Below, one piece after another: positions 8,161-17,268 of a stretch of 46,512 nucleotides of DNA (positions are counted from its first letter, which is position 1; the number at the start of each line of letters is the position of its first letter). The notes beneath the pieces are model-generated. The model saw nothing but the letters and a program-made list of their open reading frames with translations. It had not been told where the DNA came from and made no database searches. The stretch is from Streptoalloteichus tenebrarius (GTDB lineage Bacteria > Actinomycetota > Actinomycetes > Mycobacteriales > Pseudonocardiaceae): positions 1 through 46,512 of the forward strand of contig NZ_JAMTCP010000050.1 in assembly GCF_024171885.1 (NCBI RefSeq), given 5' to 3'. Both the position numbers and the translations under genes were made by a program.

Positions 8161-9206
8161 GATCCACTCCCTCCCGTCGTGACCGGGACCGTCGGGGACG
8201 CCGGCCGCGCGGTCCGCGCCGCCGTGATCGTCAGCAGCCGGTCCCAGTCGGCGAGGAACGGCGCCAGGCCGTACCGGTCCAGCGCGGCCCGCCGGGCCGC
8301 CCTGCCCAGCGCGGCGGCGGCCGCCGGGTCGGCCAGCAGCTCGCGCACCGCGTCGACCAGGCCGTCCACCCGTGTCGAGATGACCCCGGCCCCCGGCGGC
8401 ACCGCCTCCACCACCTCGGTGGTGGCCAGCGCGACCACCGGCATGCCCAGGTGCATCGCCTCGATCAGGGACAGTCCCAGCGAGGTCCAGCGCACGGGGT
8501 GCACGTACACCCGGCGCCGCGCGAGCTGCTCGTGCAGCTCGCGGGGGCGGAGGTTGCCCGCCGCCCTGACCCGTCCCCCCACGTCCCCGAGGGCGCCGTC
8601 GCCGCCCAGCCGGCCGGGCAGCTCCTCGGCGCCGATGCCGAACACGTCCACCGGACCGGCCGCCGCGAACCGGGGCAGCAGGTCGGTGCCGGTCACCCTC
8701 CACCGCCGCACGGGCTCGTTGATCACGACCGCGGCGCGCTCCAACTCCCCGGTGTAGCGCTCGCCGGGATCGGCGACGCCGTGCTCCACGACGACCGTCG
8801 GCGCGCGCCCCGAGTCCCACATCAGCTCGTTGAAGTGGGTGACGTGCACCAGGCAGATGTCGTCGCGGTCGGCGATGGGGTGCCGCGTGTTGGGCACCTC
8901 GCCCTTCGGCGTGTTGTGCTCGACGTACACGGCGGGCACGTCCCGGCCGGGGCGGCGGCGCAGCCACCGCTCGGCCAGCGCCAGCTCCTCCGGCCGTTGG
9001 AGCACGACCACGTCCACGTCCAGGTCCGCCAGCTCGGCGGCGGGAACCTCGACCACACCCGGCCAGTCCCACCCGGCCCGGCCGCCGCCCCACGGCCCGC
9101 CCTCGGGCAGCACGGGCATCAGGTACTCGTGCCGGCCACGCACGAACGCGTCGGTCCACGAGCCGTGGACGTGCCACAGCAGGACGCGCAGCCGTCGTTC
9201 GCTCAC
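8157..9206 (-). CDS. Glycosyltransferase, GT4-like
   Basis: 349 aa, starting at a GTG (9206) that overlaps the upstream stop as GTGA, with AGGGAG upstream. The C-terminal half has [20 protein letters not shown], then [20 protein letters not shown], the GT4 donor-binding pattern. The N-terminal half ([47 protein letters not shown]) is typical of a small actinobacterial transferase group that I know from heptose clusters. Substrate not determinable from sequence. Confidence 0.8.
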   Translation of the reverse strand: MSERRLRVLLWHVHGSWTDAFVRGRHEYLMPVLPEGGPWGGGRAGWDWPGVVEVPAAELADLDVDVVVLQRPEELALAERWLRRRPGRDVPAVYVEHNTPKGEVPNTRHPIADRDDICLVHVTHFNELMWDSGRAPTVVVEHGVADPGERYTGELERAAVVINEPVRRWRVTGTDLLPRFAAAGPVDVFGIGAEELPGRLGGDGALGDVGGRVRAAGNLRPRELHEQLARRRVYVHPVRWTSLGLSLIEAMHLGMPVVALATTEVVEAVPPGAGVISTRVDGLVDAVRELLADPAAAAALGRAARRAALDRYGLAPFLADWDRLLTITAARTARPASPTVPVTTGGSGS

Positions 9207-10243
9207 GCCGCGACTCCCTTCGCCAGTCGTTGCACCGCCGCCACCACGTCCCCCGCCGTCACCGAGCCGAGGCAGGGGTGCCCCGGCACCGGGCACGCGC
9301 GGGCCCTCGTCCCCCGGCACGGCGCGTCCTGGTCGCCCAGGAGCACGGTCGGCACCCGGTAGGGCGCCCACCGGGCGGCCGGCACGACCGGGGAGAACAG
9401 CGAGACGACCGGGGTGCCCACGGCGGCGGCCAGGTGGGCGGGCCCGGTGTTGCCGACGACCACGGCGTCGGCGCCGGCCAGCACGCCGGCGAGCTGGGCG
9501 AGGCTGGTCGCCCCGCCGAGGTCGAGCCCGTCCCGCCCCGCGACCAGGGCGGTCAGCTCACGTTCCCGGGGGCCTCCGGTGACCACCACGCGGTGGCCGG
9601 CGGCGGTCAGCGCCCGCACGGCCTCGGCGCAGCGCTCGGGCTGCCACGCCCTGGCGGGCACGGTGGCCCCGGGGTGCAGCACCAGGTAGGGGCCGCGCCC
9701 GACCAGGTCGGTGACGTCGGGGGGCCGGCGGACGGCCAGCCGCCCGTCGTCGCCCGGCGGCAGCCGGAACCCGGCCGCGGCGGCGACCGCCAACGCCCGC
9801 TCCGGCTCGGGCAGGTCCTCGTCGATGTCGACGTCGGGGCGCAGTCGGTGGTCCAGTAGGGAGCCCGGGTAGTCGGTGGACACCGCCGCGATCTCCGGCA
9901 CCCCGGCCAGCCGCAGCAGCAGGGCCAGCGGCAGCGGGGACTGGTGGAACGAGGTCAGCACCAACGCGACCGAGGGCCGCAGCCGGGCGACCCGACCCAC
10001 CAGCTCGTCCATCGCCTCCGGCCGCACCGGCTCCGGTTCGGGGTCGAGCCACGGGCAGTGCCAGGTCCACACGTCGGCGACGCCGGGCAGCAGGCGCGCG
10101 GCCTGCTCGCCCCTCGGCGAACACAGCAGGGTGACGTCGGCGGGGCCGGAGCCGCGCCCGGCGGCGGCCGCGCGGACCGAGGGCCCGGCGAGCAGCACGT
10201 CGCCGTCGCTGTCCAGCCGCGCCACCAGCACCCGTTCCCTCAT
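9203..10243 (-). CDS. GT9 heptosyltransferase-like protein
   Basis: 346 aa of the ADP-heptose:LPS heptosyltransferase family (GT9). Motifs: [17 protein letters not shown] at the N-terminus, [20 protein letters not shown] and [24 protein letters not shown], and a C-terminal Cys-containing segment ([16 protein letters not shown]) similar to WaaC/WaaF tails. Since this is a Gram-positive operon, the acceptor is not LPS; a cell-wall glycan, glycolipid or secreted compound is likely. ATG overlaps the gmhB stop by ATGA. Confidence 0.87.
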   Translation of the reverse strand: MRERVLVARLDSDGDVLLAGPSVRAAAAGRGSGPADVTLLCSPRGEQAARLLPGVADVWTWHCPWLDPEPEPVRPEAMDELVGRVARLRPSVALVLTSFHQSPLPLALLLRLAGVPEIAAVSTDYPGSLLDHRLRPDVDIDEDLPEPERALAVAAAAGFRLPPGDDGRLAVRRPPDVTDLVGRGPYLVLHPGATVPARAWQPERCAEAVRALTAAGHRVVVTGGPRERELTALVAGRDGLDLGGATSLAQLAGVLAGADAVVVGNTGPAHLAAAVGTPVVSLFSPVVPAARWAPYRVPTVLLGDQDAPCRGTRARACPVPGHPCLGSVTAGDVVAAVQRLAKGVAA

Positions 10244-10809
10244 CGCGCTCCCCCCAGCACCAGCAGGACGGCGGTGAGCAGGTCGGGCGCGGTCATGGGC
10301 GCGGCCAGCACCTCCTCCTGCCGGGTGACCGGGGTGGGCACCAGCACGCCGCGCGCGCCGGCGGCCCGCGCCGCCTCCACGTCGCTGCCGATGTCCCCGA
10401 TCACCACGACCTCGGCGGGGGACACGCCCAGCCGGGACGCGGCCTCCAGGACCAGCCCGGGCGCGGGTTTGCGGCAGGCGCAGCCGTCCTCGGGCGCGTG
10501 GCGGCAGATCGCCCACACGTCGAACGGGCCGAGCAGCTCCTCCACCCTGCGGTTCACGGCGCGTAGTTGCCGCTCGTCGATCAGCCCGCGCCCCACGCCG
10601 GACTGGTTGGTCACCACGCCGACCGGGATGCCCCTGCGCCGGAGCACCCCGAGCGCGGCCTCCGCGGCCGGCACCGGACGAACCCTCGTGGCGTCGCCGT
10701 TGTACGGCACGTCCTGCACCAACGTGCCGTCCCTGTCGAACAGGACGGCGGCGGGCCACCCGGTCGTTTCCGGCCGGCCGAGGGTCGTGGAGATCCGCGT
10801 GGGCTTCAC
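10240..10809 (-). CDS. gmhB: D,D-heptose 1,7-bisphosphate phosphatase (HAD)
   Basis: 189 aa, HAD-IIIA family. It has the DRDGT nucleophile motif, VTNQSGVGRG, the zinc-binding CRHAPEDGCACRKP segment (CxH...CxC) and GDIGSDVEAA. It removes the 7-phosphate from heptose 1,7-bisphosphate. First gene of the operon, starting at GTG 10809 without a strong ribosome site (the nearby ATG at 10814 runs straight into a stop). Promoter expected in 10810-10915, which holds a small inverted repeat ACTAC...GTAGT at about 10861-10877. Confidence 0.87.
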   Translation of the reverse strand: MKPTRISTTLGRPETTGWPAAVLFDRDGTLVQDVPYNGDATRVRPVPAAEAALGVLRRRGIPVGVVTNQSGVGRGLIDERQLRAVNRRVEELLGPFDVWAICRHAPEDGCACRKPAPGLVLEAASRLGVSPAEVVVIGDIGSDVEAARAAGARGVLVPTPVTRQEEVLAAPMTAPDLLTAVLLVLGGAR

Positions 10810-10915
10810 GTCATGAGGAGTTGCTCTTCACCGCAGCGGTAAACCCCATCGGCCGAACTACTACTCTTCGTAGTCAGCCTGGCCGCGGCGCCGGGCGTGC
10901 GTGCGTCTGAAGGAG

Positions 10916-12607
10916 TTAACCCTCAGTGGCGACGCCCGTGGCGTCCCCCGACCCTGTTGTGTCCACTGTGTACCGTCGCGTCGACGGAGTGCGTGATGCC
11001 TGTGGTGTCTGCGATGTCTGTGGCGTCGACGCTGTCTGTGGTGCCGACGCTGTTTGTGGTGCCGACGCTGTCCGCGGCGTCGACGCCGCGGTGGGCGCCC
11101 CGCCGGAGTCCTCACCCCGGTCCCGCCGGCACCGCCCCGGCCGCCACCCCTCGGCCACGACGTCGGCGACCTGGCGCAGCCCCGCGAGGCTGACGGCCTC
11201 GTCCACGCCGCTGCCCGGCGGGACGAGCACGGCGAGCCGCTGGCCGACCGCGGCGGCGGCCTCGGCCACGTCGAACAGCGCCCGCACGGCGCCGTCGGAG
11301 ACCTCGCCGACCCCGCTCAGGTCCACCAGGACGGGCACGGTGCCGCCGCGCGCGACGCGCAGGAGGGCACGGCGCAGCGCGGGACCGGCCCGCTCCGGCA
11401 ACTCGCCCCGGACGACGACCCGCCCCGGCCCGCCCCGCAGGTCCAGGCTGAACGACTCCGCCTCGGCGACCGTCTCCTCGCCCCTGGCGGGCGCCTCGCG
11501 GCGAGGCGTCCTGCGCAACGTCACCGTGGTCCCGGTCGGCGACGGGTCCACCACCACGCGGTCGACGCACTCCTGCATGAGCAGCAGGCCACGGCCCCGC
11601 AACCCCGGATCCGCCCCTGGCGGCCGCCACCGGCCCCCGTCGGCCACGACGACCTGGATGGTGCCGTCCCGCTCGACCGACCCGCTCACCCGCACCAGGC
11701 CGTCCTGCCCCTCCGGGTAGGCGTGCTCCACGGCGTTGGCGGCGGCCTCGCCCACCGCCTGCTCCACACCCTGCGCGTCGTCCTCCCCCGCCCCGATCTC
11801 GGCCAGCCAGCGGCGCAGCTCCTCCCGCACGCCCGGCAACCGGCCGGGCCGCGCGGGGAAGGTCACGGTGAGGGTCGGCGGCGGGGGCTGGGGCGTGAGC
11901 GCCAGCACGACCGCGCCGAGGCCGCCCAACCCCAGCGGCTGTCGGGCGATCCGCTCGGCGAGGCGACCGCACAGCGCCTCGGGGTCGTGGCAGGGCAGGC
12001 GGGCCACCAGGTCGGCCAGCCGGCGCTCGGGGCTCCCACCCCCGGGGCTCCGGCGGGCCGCGCCCGCGGTGTGCAGCACCAGCATCTCGTGGGGACCCAG
12101 CACCGAACGCGCGGTGGCGGCCGGGGAGAGGGGCGGCGCGCCGATCCCGAGCGGCCCCGTGCGGTCGCCGACGAACTGGCGCACCACTCCGCCCTGACCC
12201 AACGCGAGCGGGCTCGGGGAGCCGGCGCACGCGACCCGCACGACCGCGTCGGCGGGATCGAACAACACCAGGGTCAGGGTGGCGCCCCGCAGCTCGGGCA
12301 GGATCTCGGCGAACCGGTGCAGGCCCACCACCGCGCGCGTCGGATCGGTGCCGTGCAACAGTTCCATCGCCAACGCGCCCCGCAGGCGCTCCACGGCGGT
12401 AAAGGCCGCGACGGCGTCGTGGAGCACCGGCAGATGGCCGACGGTCAGGGCGAGCCGGCCGCCGTCGAGGGCGAGCACGTCGTAGAAGTCCCGGCCGGCC
12501 CGGCGTTCCGTCCCTGGCACGATCCGCACGGCGACCCGGGCTCCCGGCACGCACGGCAGGGAAACCGTCTCGGGGACCCGCGCCCGCGCGGTCCTCTCGT
12601 CCGACAC
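10916..12607 (-). CDS. PP2C-like / HATPase / STAS fusion regulator, degenerate phosphatase
   Basis: 563 aa. Residues about 20-240 are SpoIIE/RsbU-like PP2C (GRDFYD at 38-43), about 250-365 a HATPase (N-box QAVGEAAANAVEHAY at 283-297, DGG at 323-325, RGRGLLLM), and about 383-483 a STAS domain (VDLSGVGEVSDGAV). The C-terminus (509-544) is a six-residue repeat of the STPQTA type. Start GTG 12607 has GGGAG at good distance. Conserved phosphatase acidic residues are missing: GDV is GHL (57-59), TDG is TAG, and the final acidic motif is absent, so it is probably a pseudophosphatase with an intact kinase-like and STAS partner-switching part. Likely controls the sigma/anti-sigma pair nearby. Confidence 0.82.
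   Translation of the reverse strand: MSDERTARARVPETVSLPCVPGARVAVRIVPGTERRAGRDFYDVLALDGGRLALTVGHLPVLHDAVAAFTAVERLRGALAMELLHGTDPTRAVVGLHRFAEILPELRGATLTLVLFDPADAVVRVACAGSPSPLALGQGGVVRQFVGDRTGPLGIGAPPLSPAATARSVLGPHEMLVLHTAGAARRSPGGGSPERRLADLVARLPCHDPEALCGRLAERIARQPLGLGGLGAVVLALTPQPPPPTLTVTFPARPGRLPGVREELRRWLAEIGAGEDDAQGVEQAVGEAAANAVEHAYPEGQDGLVRVSGSVERDGTIQVVVADGGRWRPPGADPGLRGRGLLLMQECVDRVVVDPSPTGTTVTLRRTPRREAPARGEETVAEAESFSLDLRGGPGRVVVRGELPERAGPALRRALLRVARGGTVPVLVDLSGVGEVSDGAVRALFDVAEAAAAVGQRLAVLVPPGSGVDEAVSLAGLRQVADVVAEGWRPGRCRRDRGEDSGGAPTAASTPRTASAPQTASAPQTASTPQTSQTPQASRTPSTRRYTVDTTGSGDATGVATEG
10976..11083 (-). repeat. In-frame 18-bp repeats in the fusion regulator C-terminus
   Basis: About five to six 18-bp units (GACGCTGTCTGTGGTGCC type on the plus strand) encode S-[TA]-P-[QR]-T-A hexapeptides. 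Low-complexity tail, likely disordered and prone to length change. Confidence 0.75.
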
Positions 12608-12864
12608 GTCCGCTCCCTGGTCAACACCCCCGACAGGGGCTTCCCAGCACAGCGCGGCACGGACGACCACGCGACCCTGTGGCCCGTTCCTCCCCACGTC
12701 GTCCCGCCACGCCAGGGCTTCCCGAGGGGCGGGACGACCAAACGCCGCGTCGATCGAGCGGCGACCGGGGACCGACCATCACACGGCCGAGCGGAGCCCT
12801 TCGAGCGGCGCCCTCCGAGCACTGCACGGCCGGGGGCCGTCCGGTCGAACGCGGTCCGACCGAC

Positions 12865-12990
12865 CCGATCGGCAGAACCGATCAGCAGAACCGATCGGGG
12901 CAGCCGATCGGGGCAGCCGATCGGGGCAGCCGATCAGCAGAACCGATCGGGAGAAGATCGGGAGAACCGATCGGGAGAACGTCGGCAGGA
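12865..12990. repeat. 13-bp iteron array upstream of the fusion regulator
   Basis: About ten tandem units based on CCGATCGGNNCAG / CCGATCGGGAGAA, each 13 bp except two shortened ones of 11 bp. Each unit carries the palindromic half CCGATCGG or CGATC. The array sits in the 480-bp gap 12608-13087, roughly 260-380 bp before the start of the regulator gene; the rest of the gap holds nothing recognisable. Confidence 0.85.
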
Positions 12991-13087
12991 CACGGTGCGG
13001 CGGACGGCCGTCGGACCGAACAGGGGGCCGGCCCGACGCTGGACCACCGCGTGGCCGGTCAGCGACGCGCGACGCCCTGGGGACGGT

Positions 13088-13714
13088 CTAGTGCCGCCGT
13101 CCGTGGTGGACGGGCGAGGGCAGCGGCGTCACCTCGCCGTCGGCCAACCGGTCGGCCAACGCGCACTCCATGCGGTGCAGGGCGTCCTCCAACCGTCGCT
13201 GAGGATCACCCGCGAACTGGCGCACCAGCCCGCGGCCGGGACGCCACCACATGCGGGCGTGGACCCGGGTGGTGTGCTTCCACGGTCCCGGGCGGAGCCG
13301 GATCTGCACCCCGCACACGCCGGGGTGTCCCCCCGCGCGCCAGGCCACCAGTTGCCGGTCCCGGTCGGCGGTGCGCTCCACCGGCACCACCAGCGGAACG
13401 CCGTTGGCGCCGACCAGGTGCGCCCGCACCCTGCGGTCGTCGACCCGCTCGATGCGCCGGATCTCCGTCACGAGGTCGGCCAGCACGCACGCGTCCCGGC
13501 AGTACCGGTACACCGCCTCCAACGGCTCGCCGACCGTCCAGTCCGTGACCACCTCGCGGCCCCGCATGGACGCGGCGAGCCGGTCCAGCGGCCGGGCGGG
13601 CGCCCTGGCCACCGCCACGGCGGCCACCGCGGCCAGCGGCGCCGCCCATCCCAGCCACCGCCGCCACCGCCGTCCGGTCCGGCCTGTCGTCCGCTCGCGC
13701 CTGCTCTCGCGCAT
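13088..13714 (-). CDS. SRPBCC-family membrane-anchored protein
   Basis: 208 aa. A basic N-terminus and one hydrophobic segment ([17 protein letters not shown]) suggest a membrane anchor, followed by a SRPBCC (START/Bet v1-like) domain: VTDWTVGEPLEAVYRYCRD, LADLVTEIRRIERVDD, QLVAWRAGG, RMWWRPGRGLVRQF. ATG 13714 has GGGAGG upstream. Family members bind hydrophobic ligands; no enzymatic role can be assigned. Divergent from another SRPBCC gene, with a sigma-B-like promoter on each strand between them. Confidence 0.75.
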   Translation of the reverse strand: MRESRRERTTGRTGRRWRRWLGWAAPLAAVAAVAVARAPARPLDRLAASMRGREVVTDWTVGEPLEAVYRYCRDACVLADLVTEIRRIERVDDRRVRAHLVGANGVPLVVPVERTADRDRQLVAWRAGGHPGVCGVQIRLRPGPWKHTTRVHARMWWRPGRGLVRQFAGDPQRRLEDALHRMECALADRLADGEVTPLPSPVHHGRRH

Positions 13715-13813
13715 GACTGTCGCCTCCCGACCTCGGCGAGCGCCCTGGAGCCGGCCACGCCACACCACTCCGGGGCGGCCGACCACCAGTGCACACCCAG
13801 CACCCGGGAAGCG

Positions 13814-13839
13814 CTACCCGCGACCACGCGGGTGTAACC
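13814..13839 (-). promoter_or_regulatory. Sigma-B-like promoter for the minus-strand SRPBCC gene
   Basis: GGTT (13839-13836), 16-nt spacer, GGGTAG (13819-13814) on the minus strand. It matches the actinomycete SigB/SigF pattern GNNT-N14/16-GGGTA. It lies about 100 bp upstream of the ATG at 13714. Confidence 0.5.
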
Positions 13840-13857
13840 GCCGGACGCGTGGGGTAG
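13832..13857 (+). promoter_or_regulatory. Sigma-B-like promoter for the plus-strand SRPBCC gene
   Basis: GTGT (13832-13835), 16-nt spacer, GGGTAG (13852-13857), pointing to the GTG at 13951. It overlaps the divergent minus-strand promoter. Confidence 0.5.
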
Positions 13858-13950
13858 CCGACCCGAAACAGGCACAGACCGGCGACAGGGGTTCCGACCG
13901 GCCGGCGCACCGCTCCCCCGGTGACCGCCGGCCCCAGGAGGGAGGCCGAC

Positions 13951-14481
13951 GTGACGACCATCGTCAAGTCCGTCGACGTCGAGGTCCCGGTGCACACCGC
14001 GTACAACCAGTGGACCCAGTTCACGACCTTCCCCAGATTCATGGCCGGGGTGCGCCGGGTCGACCAGCTCAGCGACACGATGACGCACTGGGACACCGAG
14101 ATCGCCGGCGTCCACCGCGAGTTCGACGCGCGGATCACCGAGCAACGCCCGGACGAGCGGATCGCCTGGCGGGCCGTGGACGGCCCCGAGCAGAGCGGGG
14201 TGGTGACCTTCCACCGGCTCGACGACACCCACACCAGGGTGCACCTCCAGATGGAGTTCGAGCCCTCGGGGTTCACCGAGCTGGCCGGGGCCGCGCTGGG
14301 CCTGGTGGAGCGCCGGGTCCAGGGCGACCTGGACCGGTTCAAGACGTTCATCGAGGCGCGCGGCCAGGAGACCGGGGCGTGGCGCGGGCACATCGCCCGA
14401 CCGCCGCAGGCCGGCGACGTGCGGTTCACCGAGCACGGTCCCGGACCCGTCCACCGGCCCGGCCAGTCCCCGGCCCGGTGA
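13951..14481 (+). CDS. SRPBCC-family cyclase/dehydrase-like protein
   Basis: 176 aa. TTIVKSVDVEVPVHTAYNQW, FTTFPRFMAGVRRVDQLSD, ERIAWRAVDGPEQSGVV and FTELAGAALGLVERRVQGDL are typical of the cyclase/dehydrase (polyketide cyclase 2) SRPBCC group often found in actinobacterial stress loci. GTG 13951 is chosen because AGGAGGGAGG lies just upstream. No signal peptide. Likely a ligand-binding protein; function unknown. Confidence 0.85.
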   Translation: MTTIVKSVDVEVPVHTAYNQWTQFTTFPRFMAGVRRVDQLSDTMTHWDTEIAGVHREFDARITEQRPDERIAWRAVDGPEQSGVVTFHRLDDTHTRVHLQMEFEPSGFTELAGAALGLVERRVQGDLDRFKTFIEARGQETGAWRGHIARPPQAGDVRFTEHGPGPVHRPGQSPAR

Positions 14482-14564
14482 GCGCGGCGTCGGGACCGCA
14501 CCTGGCGCACGGGACCCTCTCCGCCGCCCCGACCCGCGAGGCCCTCGCCGCGGGCGGGTCGGCC

Positions 14565-14604
14565 GGCGGACGCGCCGCCGTGACCGGCCGGCGGCGCGTC
14601 CGCC
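14565..14604 (+). terminator. Hairpin after SRPBCC gene
   Basis: A perfect 16-bp stem (14565-14580 with 14589-14604) and an 8-nt loop. The remaining part of the gap 14482-14805 contains only short GCCGACGAC repeats (about 14690-14720). Confidence 0.65.
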
Positions 14605-14805
14605 CCTCCACACAGTCCCGGGGGCAGGGGACGGGCGACAGCCGGGCCTGCGAGCGCGCCGACGGCGCCGAACCCGAACATCCCCGATCGCGCCGACGAC
14701 GGCCGACGACGGCCGACGACCGGCTGAAGAGCGCTGATGACCACTGATGACCGCTGACGGACCCGGACCCGGCCGCCCGACCACGGTGACCAGGAGGAGG
14801 CGACC

Positions 14806-17268
14806 ATGACCGTGACGACGAGCGGCTCCCCGGGAGCCCCGTCGACCACGTCACCGCGCGACGACCGGACCACCCGCTACCGGCGTGCCGCCGACTTCGT
14901 CGCCGCCGCCATGATCTACCTGCGGGACAACGTGGTGCTCCGCGAGCCGCTGCGGCCGGAACACCTCAAGCCGCGGCTGTTGGGCCACTGGGGCACCTGC
15001 CCAGGGATCACCTATGTCTACAGTGGACTCAACGGGCTGGTGCGGAGGACGGGGCAGCGCACGTTGTTCGTCGTCGGCCCCGGGCACGGCGCGCCCGCCG
15101 TGCACGCGAACCTCTGGTTGGAGGGGACCCACGCCGACCACGACCCGGCGCTGTCCAGGGACGCCGCCGGGCTCGCCGAGCTGGTCCGGCGCTTCTCCTG
15201 GCCGGGCGGCTTCCCCAGCCACCTGTCGCCGCAGGTCCCCGGCGTGATCCACGAGGGTGGCGAGCTGGGCTACGCCCTGGCCACCGCGTTCGGCGCGGCG
15301 CTGGACGACCCCGACCTGATGGTGGCGTGCCTGGTCGGCGACGGGGAGGCGGAGACGGGCCCGACGGCCGGGTCGTGGCACTGCCCGAAGTTCCTCGACC
15401 CCGTGCGCTGCGGCTCCGTGCTGCCCGTGCTGCACCTCAACGGCTACAAGATCTCCTCGCCCACCATCTACGGGACGATGGACGACGAGGAGCTGAGCGA
15501 CTACTTCCGGGGCGCCGGCTGGTCGCCGCACATCGTCGACGTCACCGCCCTCCGTGATCTGTCCACTTCGGACACCGGCGGCGCGGATGGCGCCGACGCG
15601 GAGGCGGGCGCGCGGGCCGACCGGCTGCTCGCCGAGTCCCTGGACGCCGCGCACGCCGAGATCACCGCGTTGCGCCAACGGTGCCGCGAGGGCGACTGGC
15701 CCGGCCGGCCCGTGTGGCCGATGCTCGTCGTGCGCAGCCCCAAGGGGTGGGGAGCGCCCGAGCGCGACAGCCGCGGCGTCCCCCTGGCCGGCACTTTCCA
15801 CGCCCACCAGGTCCCCCTGCCCGACGTCGCCACCGATCCCGACCAGCTCGCCCTGCTGGAGGAGTGGCTGCGGTCCTACCGCCCCGAGGAGCTGTTCGAC
15901 GAGGACGGGCGACCCGCGCCGGACCTGCTGGAGGTGCCGCCCGAGGGCGACCTGCGACTGGGGTCGGTCCCCCAGGCCAACGGGGGCCGTCTGCGCCGCG
16001 ACCTCCCCCTGCCGCCCCTGCGCCCCCACGCGGTCGACGTCCCCTCGCCGGGCGCGGCGGAGGCCGGTGCGACCACGACGTTGGCGAACTGGCTCACCGA
16101 CCTCATGCGCGCCACCGAGGACCGCCGCGACTTCCGCATCGTCTGCCCCGACGAACTGGAGTCCAACAAGCTCGGCGCGGTGCTGTCGACGACGGGACGC
16201 GCCTACACCTGGCCGGTCCCCGGCTACTCCGAGCACCTCGCCACCGACGGGCGCGTCATGGAGGTCCTGTCGGAGCACCTGTGCCAGGGCTTCCTCCAGG
16301 GCTACCTGTTGACCGGCCGGCACGGCCTGTTCCCGTGCTACGAGGCTTTTGTGTCCATTGTGGACGGAATGGTCAACCAGTACGCCAAGTTCCTGAAGAT
16401 GGCGGGCGAGGTGGCCTGGCGCGCGCCGGTCGCCAGCCTCAACTACCTCCTCACCAGCGAGGGCTGGCGGCAGGAGCACAACGGCTACAGCCACCAGGGC
16501 CCCGGGTTCATCAACAGCATGCTCAACAAGAAGGCGTCGGTCAGCCGGATCTACCTCCCGCCCGACGCCAACACGCTGCTCGTCGTGATGCGCCACTGCC
16601 TCGGCACGACCAACCGGATCAACGTCGTGGTGGCCGGGAAACAGCCCGCGCAGCAGTGGCTGGACCTCGACGCCGCCGAGGCGCACTGCCGGGCTGGCGC
16701 GGGCGTGTGGGAGTGGGCGTGCAACGACGGCGGGCGGCCCCGCGACCCGGAACGACCCGACGTGGTGCTCGCGTGCGCGGGCAACATCCCCACGGTCGAG
16801 GTCCTCGGCGCGGCGTGGCTGTTGCGCCGGCACGCGCCCGAGCTGCGGGTCCGGGTCGTCAACGTGGTCGACCTCCTGGTGCTCCCGCCGCCACGGCGCC
16901 ACCCGCACGGCATGGACGAGACCGAGTTCGCCGCCTGCTTCGGCGACGACGCGCCCGTGGTGTTCGGGTTCCACGGCTACCCCTCGGCCGTGCACGAGCT
17001 GTTGCACGGCCGGGCCGACCCGAACCGGTTCCACGTCCACGGATACCTGGAGGAGGGGACCACGACCACCCCGTACGACCTGTTGGCCAGCAACCGGATG
17101 ACGCGGCACGACCTCGCCGCGGCGGCGGTCTCCCGGGCGCGGGGCTGGGCCTCGCGCGGCGGCGCGGTCGCCGAGGCGCTGCGCGAGGAGCGGGACGACA
17201 TCCTGCGCCGGGCCCACCGGGACGGGGAGGACCCCGAGGAGATCACTGGATGGCGGTGGACCTCATGA
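14806..17268 (+). CDS. xfp: Phosphoketolase (xylulose-5-P / fructose-6-P)
   Basis: 820 aa, near the usual family size. ThDP-enzyme motifs: GHWGTCPGITYVY, VVGPGHGAPAVHANLWLEG, FPSHLSPQVPGVIHEGGELG, the ThDP-binding LVGDGEAETGPTAGSW, HLNGYKISSPTIYG, and the C-terminal NPHGMDE-like region (RHPHGMDETEFAACFGDDAP). It cleaves xylulose 5-phosphate (or fructose 6-phosphate) with phosphate to acetyl phosphate. AGGAGGAGG precedes ATG. The next gene, acetate kinase, overlaps its 3' end and would convert acetyl phosphate to acetate with ATP formation. Confidence 0.95.
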   Translation: MTVTTSGSPGAPSTTSPRDDRTTRYRRAADFVAAAMIYLRDNVVLREPLRPEHLKPRLLGHWGTCPGITYVYSGLNGLVRRTGQRTLFVVGPGHGAPAVHANLWLEGTHADHDPALSRDAAGLAELVRRFSWPGGFPSHLSPQVPGVIHEGGELGYALATAFGAALDDPDLMVACLVGDGEAETGPTAGSWHCPKFLDPVRCGSVLPVLHLNGYKISSPTIYGTMDDEELSDYFRGAGWSPHIVDVTALRDLSTSDTGGADGADAEAGARADRLLAESLDAAHAEITALRQRCREGDWPGRPVWPMLVVRSPKGWGAPERDSRGVPLAGTFHAHQVPLPDVATDPDQLALLEEWLRSYRPEELFDEDGRPAPDLLEVPPEGDLRLGSVPQANGGRLRRDLPLPPLRPHAVDVPSPGAAEAGATTTLANWLTDLMRATEDRRDFRIVCPDELESNKLGAVLSTTGRAYTWPVPGYSEHLATDGRVMEVLSEHLCQGFLQGYLLTGRHGLFPCYEAFVSIVDGMVNQYAKFLKMAGEVAWRAPVASLNYLLTSEGWRQEHNGYSHQGPGFINSMLNKKASVSRIYLPPDANTLLVVMRHCLGTTNRINVVVAGKQPAQQWLDLDAAEAHCRAGAGVWEWACNDGGRPRDPERPDVVLACAGNIPTVEVLGAAWLLRRHAPELRVRVVNVVDLLVLPPPRRHPHGMDETEFAACFGDDAPVVFGFHGYPSAVHELLHGRADPNRFHVHGYLEEGTTTTPYDLLASNRMTRHDLAAAAVSRARGWASRGGAVAEALREERDDILRRAHRDGEDPEEITGWRWTS

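Noticed and set aside
12865-12990. CRISPR array
   Set aside because: The units are 13 bp and contiguous, without spacers, and no cas genes are present.
15681-17249. Very long open frame upstream of acetate kinase in the same phase
   Set aside because: It is the +2 shadow of the phosphoketolase gene; the translation is Arg/Pro/Gly-rich and has no family features until about 17250.
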